Positions 33,864-43,011 are shown, counted from the first letter of the stretch. The stretch is 64,000 nt of DNA from Flavobacteriales bacterium (GCA_026993355.1 JALWTX010000011.1:1-64000), one strand, 5' to 3'. Program-made: numbers and translations. Notes: generated from the letters alone by a model not told the origin.

Positions 33864-35396
33864 TTACTTACTCAACTTCTTAATCGCCCGTTCAATTCGT
33901 CTCAAAGTCTCATCTTTTCCTAGCATTTCCATAATTACAAACAAATCCGGTCCTTTTAAGTCACCGACTAATGACAATCGCAAGGGCTGCATAACCTTAC
34001 CAAAACCAATTTCTTTGCTGTTAATCCAATCGGATAATTTTTCTTTAATATGAGTGGCTTCCCACGGCTCAATGTCTTTTAACAATGCGATGACTTCTTG
34101 CATTAACTCAGGCGTTTGCGCTTTCCATTGTTTTTTGACGGCTTTGGGGGTATAGTCGGTTGGTGCGGTAAAAAAGAAAGCGCCTTGGTCCCAAAAATCT
34201 TTAACAAAAGTCGCACGCTCTTTCAAGAGTTCGATAACTTTTTTGCTGTAATCTCTAATAGCTTTACCTTCTATGATATAACCGAGTTTTTCTTGCAAAA
34301 TAGGCATAAACAAATCAACTAATTCTTCTGTTGATTTTTTTTGTAGATGTTGGTGTTGAAACCATTTGGCTTTTTCGGGGTCAAATTTAGCACCGGATTT
34401 ATTTACGCGCGATAAATCGAAGAGTTTTATCAATTCGTCCATAGTAAAAACTTCTTGTTCCGTTCCGGGATTCCAACCCAATAAGGCTAAAAGATTGACA
34501 AAACTTTCCGGAAAATAGCCGTCTTCTCTATAACCGGCATAAATGTCTCCGGTTTTAGGATCTTGCCATTGCAAGGGAAAAACCGGAAAGCCCATTTTAA
34601 CGCCGTCACGTTTACTGAGTTTGCCTTTTCCTACCGGTTTCATAATCAGCGGCAAGTGGGCAAATTGCGGTTTTTCCCAACCGAAAGCTTCGTAAAGTAA
34701 GTAGTGCAAGGGCAAGGAAGGCAACCATTCTTCGCCGCGAATCACATGACTGATTTGCATCAAATGATCATCTACAATATTTGCCAAATGATAGGTCGGT
34801 AAACCGTCACTTTTCATCAACACTTTATCGTCCAAAGTATTGGAATTGACCCGCACTTCGCCGCGAATCAAATCTTGCATAAGGATTTCTTGATTTTCGG
34901 GTATTTTAAAACGGATGACATACGGGTCGCCTTTTGCCAACCGCTCCCCTACTTCATTTGCTGTCATACTCAGAGAGTTATCCATTTGTTCCCGCGTCCC
35001 ATAGTTATACATAAACCGCTCCCCTTTGGCTTCAAATTCTTTGCGAATTTTATCCAAATTTTCCGGCGTATCAAAAGCGTAATACGCTTTACCGCTGTCA
35101 AGTAATTCTTTGATGTATTTTTGATAAATATCTTTACGTTCACTTTGTTTATACGGACCAAAATCACCTTTACCATCTACACCTTCATCAAATACGATAC
35201 CGGTCCACGCCAAACTTTCTTTTATGTAGTCTTCGGCACCCGGCACAAAACGGGTTTGATCGGTATCTTCGATACGTAAAATCATTTTACCGCCGGTTTG
35301 TTTAGCAAGCAAATAATTAAACAAGGCGGTACGCACACCGCCCATATGTAAAGGTCCGGTCGGACTCGGGGCAAATCTTACTCTAACATCTTTCAT
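33864..35396 (-). CDS. gltX: glutamyl-tRNA synthetase
   Basis: This 510-residue class I synthetase charges tRNA-Glu. I place the start at 35394-35396 (MKDVRVRFAPSPTGPLHMGG), where the family begins; an in-frame ATG 45 bases upstream would lie upstream of the promoter box and add an unrelated tail. The HIGH motif is PLHMGG, the KMSKS loop is KLSKRDG, and ETDQTRF-like EDTDQTRFVPG is present. The anticodon-binding domain occupies the C-terminal third. No GatABC genes are in this window, so whether the enzyme is discriminating is open. It is a single gene flanked by repeats. Confidence 0.95.
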   Translation of the reverse strand: MKDVRVRFAPSPTGPLHMGGVRTALFNYLLAKQTGGKMILRIEDTDQTRFVPGAEDYIKESLAWTGIVFDEGVDGKGDFGPYKQSERKDIYQKYIKELLDSGKAYYAFDTPENLDKIRKEFEAKGERFMYNYGTREQMDNSLSMTANEVGERLAKGDPYVIRFKIPENQEILMQDLIRGEVRVNSNTLDDKVLMKSDGLPTYHLANIVDDHLMQISHVIRGEEWLPSLPLHYLLYEAFGWEKPQFAHLPLIMKPVGKGKLSKRDGVKMGFPVFPLQWQDPKTGDIYAGYREDGYFPESFVNLLALLGWNPGTEQEVFTMDELIKLFDLSRVNKSGAKFDPEKAKWFQHQHLQKKSTEELVDLFMPILQEKLGYIIEGKAIRDYSKKVIELLKERATFVKDFWDQGAFFFTAPTDYTPKAVKKQWKAQTPELMQEVIALLKDIEPWEATHIKEKLSDWINSKEIGFGKVMQPLRLSLVGDLKGPDLFVIMEMLGKDETLRRIERAIKKLSK

Positions 35397-35411
35397 ATTT
35401 GTTATTTTCTG

Positions 35412-35419
35412 CAAAAATA
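35412..35419 (-). promoter_or_regulatory. -7 promoter box (TATTTTTG on the minus strand) for gltX
   Basis: TATTTTTG matches TAnnTTTG and ends about 15 bases before the chosen gltX start, which supports that start over the upstream ATG. Confidence 0.5.
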
Positions 35420-35461
35420 CGATTTTATCATTTATCACCATAGGACACTACTAAACACTTC

Positions 35462-35561
35462 TGTCATTTCGAACGCAGTGAGAAATCTCACTTTGTATCA
35501 ATTGAGAGATTCCTCCCCGATAAATCGGCACAGGCTGTCGCTGCGCTCGCTCGGAATGACA
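35462..35561. repeat. family A repeat, full-length (about 100 bp)
   Basis: Left terminus TGTCATTTCGAACGCAGTGA plus GAAATCTC; right terminus GAGAGATTCCTCC...CTGTCGCTGCGCTCGCTCGG plus AATGACA. The ends are imperfect inverted repeats, like a small MITE or REPIN. Confidence 0.8.
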
Positions 35562-35649
35562 TTCAGTACCGAAGCGCCGGTCATTTCGGTACTTTTTGTT
35601 ACTATCATCACAAAAACACTCAATGACCTACCTTATTAGCAGAATCAAG

Positions 35650-35866
35650 ATCGTTGAGCAAGGTCGCTGAGTGTCCCGATGACGCAGGAATCGGGATGTA
35701 TCGAAGCGCCGTCATCAAATCACCTTTCTTTGTAACACCGGTCACTTCGGTACAATCCCGCTTCTTATCGGGATCACTCAGTGACCTATCTAGCAGAGTC
35801 AAAGGTGGCTGAGTGGCACGACGAAGGAGTGTTGTACCGAAGCCACCGAAGCCACCGAAACCCACT
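35650..35866. repeat. family B repeats (GGTCGCTGAGTG... type), three units
   Basis: Direct unit at 35663-35720 (GGTCGCTGAGTGTCCCGATG ... CGAAGCGCCG), an inverted unit at 35735-35790 (GGTCACTTCGGTACAATCCC ... CACTCAGTGACC) and a third at 35803-35860 (GGTGGCTGAGTGGCACGACG ... ACCGAAGCCACCG). Each can fold on itself through its CCCGAT/ATCGGG-type core. Open frames across this stretch are repeat translations, not genes. Confidence 0.7.
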
Positions 35867-35900
35867 TTCCACTTACGTTCTCTCCTCATTCATTTTATCG

Positions 35901-35908
35901 TATATTTG
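35901..35908 (+). promoter_or_regulatory. -7 promoter box (TATATTTG) for the DUF4175-ybeY operon
   Basis: TATATTTG matches TAnnTTTG, 19 bases before the ATG at 35928. Confidence 0.5.
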
Positions 35909-35927
35909 TATTTTATTTACGTAATTT

Positions 35928-38900
35928 ATGACCGATTTTAAGCAAATACAAAACCAAATCAAACAATTCGTTAAAAAATATTACTTCAACGAATTGTTTA
36001 AAGGATTGATTTTGTTTATAGTATTCGGATTTTCATCGCTTTTTATCACGGCTTTAATCGAATATTTTTTATGGTTGCCTTCCGGGACGCGTCGGGTTTT
36101 ATATTATACGCAGTGGCTGGTTTTAACTTTGTTTTTTCTCTTGTTTTTAGCCCGTCCGCTACTGAATTTATTTGGATTACGAAAAGATTTACCGGAGGAA
36201 AAAGCAGCAGTTATCATCGGACGGTTTTTCCCCGACATTCAAGATAAATTATTGAACGCCTTGCAATTATATCATTCCGGAGCCTCTTCCGAATTACTAT
36301 TGGCAAGTATTGCTCAGAAAGCGGATCAACTTAAAAATTTCAAATTTTCAAAAGCCATTAGTTTTAAACACAATTATAAGTATTTGCCTTTATTATTGAT
36401 CCCTTTGTTGACGGTTTTGGTCTTACGTTTAACCCGGTATGACAAAGCTATTGAACAAGGTTACCAACGTGTATTAAGCTACCGCCAAAATTTTGAACCG
36501 CCACTCCCCTATTCTTTTGTTATCATTGACAGTTTACAGGTGGTTCAAGGTCAAGATTATAAACTTCGTATCGGTGTTTCCGGCGTTGTTTTACCTCAAA
36601 ATTTATTTCTTAATATCGATGGCAAACCATTATTATTCGATAAAAAGAACGACAGTTTATTTCAGCTTCACTTTCCGGTCGTTTCTACTGATTTAAACTT
36701 TTCTTTGTCCGATGGTAAACATTATTTAGGTGATTATAAGTTAAAAATATTGTTACCACCCTTGATTCAAAAAACTCAGTTAAAAGTTGTTTTCCCAGGG
36801 TACTTACATAAAAAGCCGGTCGTTTACCAACGTTTGTCAAATATAACCATACCGCAATCTTCCAAAATCATTTGGCAATTACAAACCTTGCATACCGATA
36901 GTATTCGTTTTGGTTTTAATAATCAAATTTCGGCATATACCGTAAAAAATAATAGGTTTCAGTTGGATACGGTCGCACAATCCGATTTCAGTTATCAAGT
37001 GCAACCGGTTAATTCACATATAAAAAATTATGAACAAGCTGACTATCAAGTTCATATTATCAAAGACCAACTGCCTCGGTTAAATGTCACGGAAAAGAAA
37101 GATACCATTAACCGGCAAAATTATTATCGCTTAACGGCTTCCGACGATTATGCCATTAGTCTTTTGCAATTGGTTTACACCAACGAATCTGACCATACGA
37201 CCAAACGTGTCAATATACCTGTAAATTCATCCGATTTAGTGCAAGCGGTTTTTGTTTTTCCCGGAAAACTTCCTTTACAATCCGGTGCTTCTTATGTCTA
37301 TTTCTTTCAAGCTTTTGACAATGATGCCTATCATGGTTATAAGTCTGTTAAATCGCGCTTGTTTTATCATAATAAATTGACTAATAAACAATTAGAATTG
37401 CAAAATTTAAAACAACAAGCGCAAAACATAGCAGATTTTAAACGCTTAAAGGAAAAAATGTCTGCTCAGAAACAAACTTTAAACAAATTATCAGACAAAC
37501 TAATGTCTCAAAAACAGCAAGATTGGCAAAGTCAAAAGATCTTGCAAAATGCCATTCAGCAATCCGAGCAACAAGAAGAATTTTTTAAACAAAGTATCCG
37601 GAAATTTAAAGATTTGTTACACAAATTACCCGAGAAACAACAAGACGAAACCAAAAAAGATTTGGAAAAACGTTTGGCTGAATTGGCACAAATGAAAAAG
37701 AAACAAAAACTGTTAGACGAACTGAAAAAATTGTCTGACAAACTCAAAAAGGAAGATTTGATTAAGAAGCTCAAAGACCTTGAAAATTATTCGGAACATC
37801 AAGAAAAATCTTTGGAACGTATACTTGAATTGACAAAAAAATATTATTTACAGCAGAAGATGCAAAAGATGAGTGAGAAACTCAATGATTTAGCTCAAAA
37901 ACAAGATAGTTTAGCGCGTACATCACAGGATCAAAAACAACAGCAGGATTCCCTCAATGCCCAATTAAAAGCCATGCAAAAACAATCGGATTCACTTCAA
38001 AAGATGAATCGATCGCTTAAAAAACCTATGGCTATTCCCGACACCAAAACAGATATGGAAGATATCAAGCAAGATATGCAAAAAGCTTCCGAACAATTAC
38101 AAAAAAACCAGTCACAACCGGCAAATCAATCACAATGTAAAGCCGCTCAAAAAATGAAAAAACTGTCCAAGCAAATGCAAATGGCCATGCAGGGTGGGGG
38201 AGGAGAGCAAAATGAAGAGGATGTCAAAACCCTACAAGCTATTTTAAAAAGTTTGATAAATTTTTCGTTTAAAGAAGAACAAATGCTCACCGATTTATAT
38301 ACCGATAAATCTCGCAAACATTTAACCCAACAATTATTAGGACAAAACCGGTTAAAAGTTTATTTTAAGCACATCAACGATTCGTTATATACTTTGGCTT
38401 TACGCAATCCCAAGATATCTCAAATGATTCTGGACGAAGCCTTCGAAATTGAGAATAATTTAGACAAATCTCTATCTTATTTATCCGAAAATCAATTATA
38501 CCAAACCCAAAATGCCACACAGTACATTTTAAAATCTGCCAATACTTTGGCTGATTTTTTAAGTAATGCGCTCGACCAAATGAAAAACGCATCGCCGTCA
38601 ATGGGGCAGGGGCAAGGCAAAAAAGGCAAAGGCAAAAGTTTTTCGCTACCCGATATTATCAAAAAACAAGGACAAGCCTTATCCAAAGCACAAGAAGGGC
38701 TTAAAAAGAAACAAGGCAAAGGAAAGAAAAAAGGTGATAAAGATAAAACAGGAAAGAAAAACGGGAAACAAAATAACCAAGGAGCGGAGGGCGAAGCTAA
38801 ACGTCAGTATGAACTTTATAAAATGCAACAACAAGTCAAGGAAGATTTAAACCAATTGCGAGACAAATTTTCTGATCAAGCCACCAAGAAAAAAATTAGT

Positions 38901-39200
38901 CAACTCAACAAAGAAATGTCCGATTTACAAAAACGTATTTTAAAAGAAGGGATTACCCAATCGGTAATAAATAAAATGGTAGCTTTACAGCACGAATTAC
39001 TCAAACTCAAAAATGCCACGTTTAACCAACATGAGGACAACAAGCGACAAAGTCGTACCAATTTAAAGCAATATCAAGGTATTGATTCGCTATTTTTGCG
39101 CGAGAATTTTAAATTTCTGCCCCGAAATGAACTCTTAAAACGGTTACAAATACCTGTAAATCAAGACATTAAACAAAAAATAATGCAATATTTAAACTGA
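35928..39200 (+). CDS. DUF4175-family membrane protein
   Basis: This is a 1090-residue protein of unknown function, widespread in Flavobacteriia. Two transmembrane helices lie near 22-45 and 58-78 and a third near 150-165. A beta-rich region (about 200-470) is followed by very long Gln/Lys coiled coils (about 480-720), a helical block, and a low-complexity Lys/Gly segment (about 905-945, KGKKKGDKDKTGKKNGK) before another coiled coil (about 955-1060). The architecture suggests an elongated envelope protein (inference). It has a promoter box directly upstream and is followed by ybeY after 5 bases, so they form an operon; the pairing is one I recall from other flavobacteria. Confidence 0.82.
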   Translation: MTDFKQIQNQIKQFVKKYYFNELFKGLILFIVFGFSSLFITALIEYFLWLPSGTRRVLYYTQWLVLTLFFLLFLARPLLNLFGLRKDLPEEKAAVIIGRFFPDIQDKLLNALQLYHSGASSELLLASIAQKADQLKNFKFSKAISFKHNYKYLPLLLIPLLTVLVLRLTRYDKAIEQGYQRVLSYRQNFEPPLPYSFVIIDSLQVVQGQDYKLRIGVSGVVLPQNLFLNIDGKPLLFDKKNDSLFQLHFPVVSTDLNFSLSDGKHYLGDYKLKILLPPLIQKTQLKVVFPGYLHKKPVVYQRLSNITIPQSSKIIWQLQTLHTDSIRFGFNNQISAYTVKNNRFQLDTVAQSDFSYQVQPVNSHIKNYEQADYQVHIIKDQLPRLNVTEKKDTINRQNYYRLTASDDYAISLLQLVYTNESDHTTKRVNIPVNSSDLVQAVFVFPGKLPLQSGASYVYFFQAFDNDAYHGYKSVKSRLFYHNKLTNKQLELQNLKQQAQNIADFKRLKEKMSAQKQTLNKLSDKLMSQKQQDWQSQKILQNAIQQSEQQEEFFKQSIRKFKDLLHKLPEKQQDETKKDLEKRLAELAQMKKKQKLLDELKKLSDKLKKEDLIKKLKDLENYSEHQEKSLERILELTKKYYLQQKMQKMSEKLNDLAQKQDSLARTSQDQKQQQDSLNAQLKAMQKQSDSLQKMNRSLKKPMAIPDTKTDMEDIKQDMQKASEQLQKNQSQPANQSQCKAAQKMKKLSKQMQMAMQGGGGEQNEEDVKTLQAILKSLINFSFKEEQMLTDLYTDKSRKHLTQQLLGQNRLKVYFKHINDSLYTLALRNPKISQMILDEAFEIENNLDKSLSYLSENQLYQTQNATQYILKSANTLADFLSNALDQMKNASPSMGQGQGKKGKGKSFSLPDIIKKQGQALSKAQEGLKKKQGKGKKKGDKDKTGKKNGKQNNQGAEGEAKRQYELYKMQQQVKEDLNQLRDKFSDQATKKKISQLNKEMSDLQKRILKEGITQSVINKMVALQHELLKLKNATFNQHEDNKRQSRTNLKQYQGIDSLFLRENFKFLPRNELLKRLQIPVNQDIKQKIMQYLN

Positions 39201-39205
39201 TATTT

Positions 39206-39619
39206 ATGATCAACCTATATACAGAGACGAATTTTTGCCATGAATTTGAGCTACAATTCATCCATTGGATAGAAAACTGTATCAAAAATAAGAATTTCAC
39301 CTTTGATGAAATCAACTATATTTTTGTCGATGATATTTATTTACACAAAATGAACATGGAATACCTGCAACACGACACTTATACCGACATTATCACATTT
39401 GACTATTCAGTCGGCAAAACCCTTTCTGCGGATATTTACATATCAATTGATCGCATCAAAGAAAATTCCGAAAAATTCCAAACTGATTTTTACAACGAAT
39501 TAGCCCGCGTCATGATACACGGTGTTTTACATTTAATGAAATACAATGACCACACTGATGATGAAAAAAAACAAATGCGTTCTTTGGAAGACACTTGTTT
39601 AAAAGAATTAAAATATTAA
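39206..39619 (+). CDS. ybeY: rRNA maturation endoribonuclease YbeY
   Basis: This is a 137-residue zinc-dependent single-strand RNase of 16S rRNA 3' maturation and 70S quality control. The zinc site is HGVLHLMKYNDH, the H-G-x-L-H-L-x-x-Y-D-H pattern (one Asn insertion-type variation, YND). The RNA-binding block DIITFDY is also present. Short but typical for the family. It is translationally close to the DUF4175 gene (5-base gap). Two parS-like sites lie just after its stop codon. Confidence 0.93.
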   Translation: MINLYTETNFCHEFELQFIHWIENCIKNKNFTFDEINYIFVDDIYLHKMNMEYLQHDTYTDIITFDYSVGKTLSADIYISIDRIKENSEKFQTDFYNELARVMIHGVLHLMKYNDHTDDEKKQMRSLEDTCLKELKY

Positions 39620-39621
39620 AT

Positions 39622-39637
39622 CGTTTCACGTGGAACA
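39622..39637. other. parS-like centromere site 1
   Basis: CGTTTCACGTGGAACA matches the conserved ParB-binding palindrome TGTTTCACGTGAAACA at 14 of 16 positions, including the whole TTTCACGTG core. Confidence 0.65.
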
Positions 39638-39658
39638 ATTTGATAATAGAATCATTAA

Positions 39659-39674
39659 CGTTCCACGTGGAACA
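39659..39674. other. parS-like centromere site 2
   Basis: CGTTCCACGTGGAACA contains a perfect 14-bp palindrome GTTCCACGTGGAAC. It lies 21 bases after site 1. Confidence 0.65.
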
Positions 39675-40020
39675 AAATATCGGTCATCGAAGCAGGGTTT
39701 AGGTCGCTAAGTGTTCCGACTCACAAAGGTGGCTAAGTGCTGTGAGTGCAGTGAACAGTGTGCCGGAGCCACCGGTATTGTAGAAACATCAAAGGTCGCT
39801 GAGTGTTCTGTTCCCCCCGACTTTCGTCGGGGTCGGAACAGAATGTATCGAAGCGCCCTCATTAAAGCGCCTGTTCTAAAAACACCGGTCGTTTCGGTAC
39901 AATTCCGATTATTATCGGGACCTCTCAATGACCTACCTGTCTTGCAGAAGTATAGGTCGTTGAGTGTTCCGGCTCATAAAGTGTCGGAATGTACTGAAGC
40001 GCCGGACATCAAAGTCTTAA
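39675..40020. repeat. family B repeat cluster upstream of mnmG
   Basis: At least four units share GGTCGCTRAGTGTTCYG and CGAAGCGCC(G): near 39690-39730, 39735-39775 (variant GGTGGCTAAGTG ... GAGCCACCGG), 39795-39865 (with a perfect CCCCGAC/GTCGGGG hairpin) and 39955-40010; an inverted unit runs about 39880-39945. No gene is supported here although long open frames exist on both strands. Confidence 0.7.
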
Positions 40021-40106
40021 TGTCATTTCCACTGAGCTAGGTGCGACCGGCGAGAAATTTAAATTATGAACAATATTTCTCACCGCTGCGCTACCTCGGA
40101 ACGACA
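40021..40106. repeat. family A repeat, divergent copy
   Basis: Opens TGTCATTTCCACTGAGCTAG, closes TTTCTCACCGCTGCGCTACC then TCGGAACGACA. Confidence 0.65.
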
Positions 40107-40156
40107 TTCTACATTAATGTGTCCTTTTTATTTCGTACGTACTGAGTAATCACCTT

Positions 40157-40282
40157 CATTTTAATAGAATGTTTTTGACACAGGAAAGTGATTTTGACCT
40201 ATGTTAGCTTAATTTATTGTTAGAGATTTCCCCCTGACAAATCAATCTGGATAGGCTGTGGCTGCGCTCACTCCAATGCCTG
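40157..40282. repeat. family A right half with the long internal segment
   Basis: ATTTTAATAGAATGTTTTTG, ACACAGGAAAGTGATTTTGA and AGCTTAATTTATTG match the segment at 42890-42955, followed by a family A right arm (GAGATTTCCCCCTGAC ... GGCTGTGGCTGCGCTCACTC). The remaining bases up to the mnmG promoter (40283-40471) show no further feature. Confidence 0.6.
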
Positions 40283-40471
40283 CTGCAACGAAACACGATT
40301 ACTTCGGTTGATTTTACTTGTTCCTCACTAAATTTGCTCATTATTCTCTTCCGTACATTTAACTAACATAAACCTATTTCTCATTATTAATAATCTTTAT
40401 TATTATTTTTTTATTATCACTTCTCTTGCTATTTCGAGTTGTTTAAATAATTCATTCTTTAAAAAATATCG

Positions 40472-40479
40472 TACCTTTG
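40472..40479 (+). promoter_or_regulatory. -7 promoter box (TACCTTTG) for mnmG
   Basis: TACCTTTG matches TAnnTTTG, 34 bases before the ATG at 40514. Confidence 0.5.
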
Positions 40480-40513
40480 CATACCTAAAGTTTTATGAAT
40501 TTTTTTATTTAGA

Positions 40514-42388
40514 ATGAAATATCCGATAGAATATGATGTGATCGTAGTCGGCGCCGGCCATGCCGGTTCCGAAGCCGCAGCTGCTGCTGCCAATTTGGGC
40601 GCTAAAACCTTATTGATTACGCTCGATTTATTCAAGGTAGCTCAAATGAGTTGTAATCCGGCGATGGGTGGAATTGCTAAAGGGCAAATCGTAAGGGAAA
40701 TTGATGCCATGGGCGGATATAGTGGCATTGTTTCCGATAAGTCTGCTATCCAATTTCGTATGTTGAATAAGTCCAAAGGACCGGCTATGTGGAGTCCGCG
40801 GACGCAAAACGATAGGGTTCTCTTTACCATTACTTGGCGACAAGTGCTTGAAAAAACCCCAAATCTTGACCTTATGGCGGATATGGTAATGGGTTTAATT
40901 GTTTCACGTGGAACATTGCGGGGTGTAAGGACGCAATTAGGAACTGAAATTTATGGCAAATCGGTTATTTTAACCAATGGAACGTTCTTAAACGGCAAAA
41001 TTTTTATCGGAAAAAAAGTTTTTGGGGGTGGTCGAATCGGAGAAAAGGCAGTCATAGGATTGACTGAAAATTTGGTGGAATTGGGCTTCGAAGCCGGACG
41101 CATGAAAACCGGAACACCGCCGCGAATTGACGGGCGTAGTTTAGATTATTCTAAAATGACCGAACAAAAAGGTGATGAGCATCCGCAAAAATTTTCTTTC
41201 TCCGACGATACAAGTCCGTTAAAAGAGCAACGTTCTTGCTATATTACTTATACCAATCCCGAAGTGCATGAAAATTTGCGTATCGGCTTTAAAGAATCGC
41301 CCTTATTTACCGGCGAAATAGATGGCGTAGGACCTCGGTATTGTCCGAGTATTGAAGATAAAATCGTGCGGTTTTCGTCCAAAGATCGTCATCAATTATT
41401 TGTAGAGCCCGAAGGTTGGTCAACTTACGAAATGTATATCAACGGGTTTTCCAGTTCGTTAAGTGAAGAAGTGCAGTATGAATCTTTACGTAAAGTTCCC
41501 GGCTTTGAAAACGCCCGTTTTATGCAATTTGCCTATGCCATCGAATACGATTATTTTCCCCCGACTCAGCTCAAGCATACTATGGAAACCAAGTTAATTG
41601 ATAATTTATATTTTGCCGGACAAATCAACGGGACCACCGGTTACGAAGAAGCAGCTGCCCAAGGTTTAATGGCGGGGATCAATGCGGTTTTAAAAATACG
41701 CGACCAAAAGCCCTTTATTTTAAAACGCGACCAAGCCTATATAGGTGTGCTTATTGATGATTTGATTACCAAAGGGGTTGATGAGCCGTATCGGATGTTT
41801 ACCAGCCGGGCGGAATATCGTACCTTGTTGCGACAAGATAATGCCGATATTCGCTTAACGCCGCTGTCGCATGCCATTGGTCTGGCTTCCGATGAACGCC
41901 TCAAAAGAGTAGAGGAGAAGTTGAAAAAAACGGAATTAGTGCTTGATTTTTTTAAAAAACAAAGTGTCAAACCCGATGAGGTAAATCCTATTTTAGAAAA
42001 CAAAAAATCTTCCCCTGTCAAACAACAAATGAAGTTGTATAAAATTGCCTCACGTCCGCAACTGAATTTTGACGATTTGATGCAATTAGAGGTAGTAAAA
42101 AACTTTGTGGTACAAAATGATATTGGCGAACCGGTCAAAGAACAAGCCGAAATACACCTCAAATATGCCGGTTATATCGAAAAAGAAAAACTCAATGCCG
42201 ATAAGCTTAACCGCTTGGAAAACATCCCCATCCCAGATGATTTTGACTTCTCAAAAATAAAATCCATCTCTTATGAGGGACGCGAAAAATTGATGAAAAT
42301 TCGCCCCAAAACCATTGCCCAAGCCAGTCGTATTAGTGGCGTTTCGCCTAGTGATATCTCTGTTTTATTGGTCTATATGGGAAGGTAA
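40514..42388 (+). CDS. mnmG: tRNA uridine-5-carboxymethylaminomethyl modification enzyme MnmG (GidA)
   Basis: This 624-residue FAD protein works with MnmE to install the cmnm5 group at U34 of tRNAs reading split codon boxes. The N-terminal dinucleotide fold starts VVGAGHAGSEAAAAAA; family blocks CNPAMGGIAKGQIVREIDA, SKGPAMWSPRTQNDR and FAGQINGTTGYEEAAAQGL are all present, as is the C-terminal helical MnmE/tRNA-binding region ending ISVLLVYMGR. Full length. The coding sequence contains a parS-like site at 40900-40915 that encodes ...VSRGT. No mnmE or rsmG lies beside it. Confidence 0.95.
   Translation: MKYPIEYDVIVVGAGHAGSEAAAAAANLGAKTLLITLDLFKVAQMSCNPAMGGIAKGQIVREIDAMGGYSGIVSDKSAIQFRMLNKSKGPAMWSPRTQNDRVLFTITWRQVLEKTPNLDLMADMVMGLIVSRGTLRGVRTQLGTEIYGKSVILTNGTFLNGKIFIGKKVFGGGRIGEKAVIGLTENLVELGFEAGRMKTGTPPRIDGRSLDYSKMTEQKGDEHPQKFSFSDDTSPLKEQRSCYITYTNPEVHENLRIGFKESPLFTGEIDGVGPRYCPSIEDKIVRFSSKDRHQLFVEPEGWSTYEMYINGFSSSLSEEVQYESLRKVPGFENARFMQFAYAIEYDYFPPTQLKHTMETKLIDNLYFAGQINGTTGYEEAAAQGLMAGINAVLKIRDQKPFILKRDQAYIGVLIDDLITKGVDEPYRMFTSRAEYRTLLRQDNADIRLTPLSHAIGLASDERLKRVEEKLKKTELVLDFFKKQSVKPDEVNPILENKKSSPVKQQMKLYKIASRPQLNFDDLMQLEVVKNFVVQNDIGEPVKEQAEIHLKYAGYIEKEKLNADKLNRLENIPIPDDFDFSKIKSISYEGREKLMKIRPKTIAQASRISGVSPSDISVLLVYMGR
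40900..40915. other. parS-like centromere site 3, inside mnmG
   Basis: TGTTTCACGTGGAACA differs from the consensus TGTTTCACGTGAAACA at one base, the best match of the three sites. Confidence 0.7.
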
Positions 42389-42389
42389 G

Positions 42390-42516
42390 GTGGCTGTGTT
42401 TTATGAACACCGTTCGGGATGTACCGAAGCCATCGGCATTGAAGCAGTAAGTCAGGTCGCTGAGTGTTCCGAACGCAGTGAGGAATGTGCCGAAGCGCCG
42501 GCATCAAAGCATCATC
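42390..42516. repeat. family B repeats after mnmG
   Basis: A unit GGTGGCTGTGTTTTATGAAC ... GTACCGAAGCCATCGG (42391-42430) and a unit GGTCGCTGAGTGTTCCGAAC ... GCCGAAGCGCCGG (42454-42501). They run directly into the family A array. Confidence 0.7.
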
Positions 42517-43011
42517 TGTCATTTCGAAGGAGGGACGACAGAGAAATCTCAAAACTAAGAATCCGCAATATAATGTAAGATTTCTCGTTGCTCGTACCTC
42601 GCTCTGTCGGACTGCCATATGTCCTTGTCATTTCGAACGTAGTGAGAAATCTTAGTAACGCAAGAGATTCCTTCCCGACGTATCGGGACAGGCTATCACT
42701 ACGTTTGTTCGGAATGACACACTACATTAAAGTATCTTTGTCATTTCGAACGTAGTGAGAAATCTCCCTGATGAATATTGAGAAGAAATCTCATTAAAGA
42801 AAAGACATTCCTCCTCACTATGTTCGTTCGGAATGACATTCTAGATTAAAGCACTCTTGTCATTTCGAACGTAGTGAGAAATCTCTTGTCATTTTAAAAG
42901 AATGTTTTTGACACAGAGAAGAGATCTTGAGCAATGTCAGCTTAATTTATTGAATGAGATTCCTTCCCGACGTATCGGGACAGGCTGTCGCTGCGCTCAC
43001 TCGGAATGACA
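42517..43011. repeat. tandem array of four family A elements
   Basis: Elements at 42517-42615 (divergent), 42626-42719, 42739-42838 and 42858-43011. Each starts TGTCATTTCGAACGTAGTGA (or close) and ends in GGAATGACA; between elements a short linker is conserved (CTACATTAAAGTATCTT or CTAGATTAAAGCACTCT). The last carries the long internal segment also seen at 40157. Units are about 95-150 bp with inverted ends, unlike CRISPR repeats. Confidence 0.85.

Noticed and set aside
35620-35889. 89-codon minus-strand frame before the DUF4175 gene
   Set aside because: Entirely made of family B repeat sequence and opposite the DUF4175 promoter.
39707-40040. Overlapping open frames on both strands upstream of mnmG
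   Set aside because: Translations consist of repeated family B units (such as VAECSE and RSALIKAPV-like strings) and appear on both strands, so they are repeat DNA rather than genes.
42315-42618. Open frames just after mnmG on both strands
   Set aside because: They run from the mnmG 3' end through family B and A repeats; no independent start region or recognisable product.
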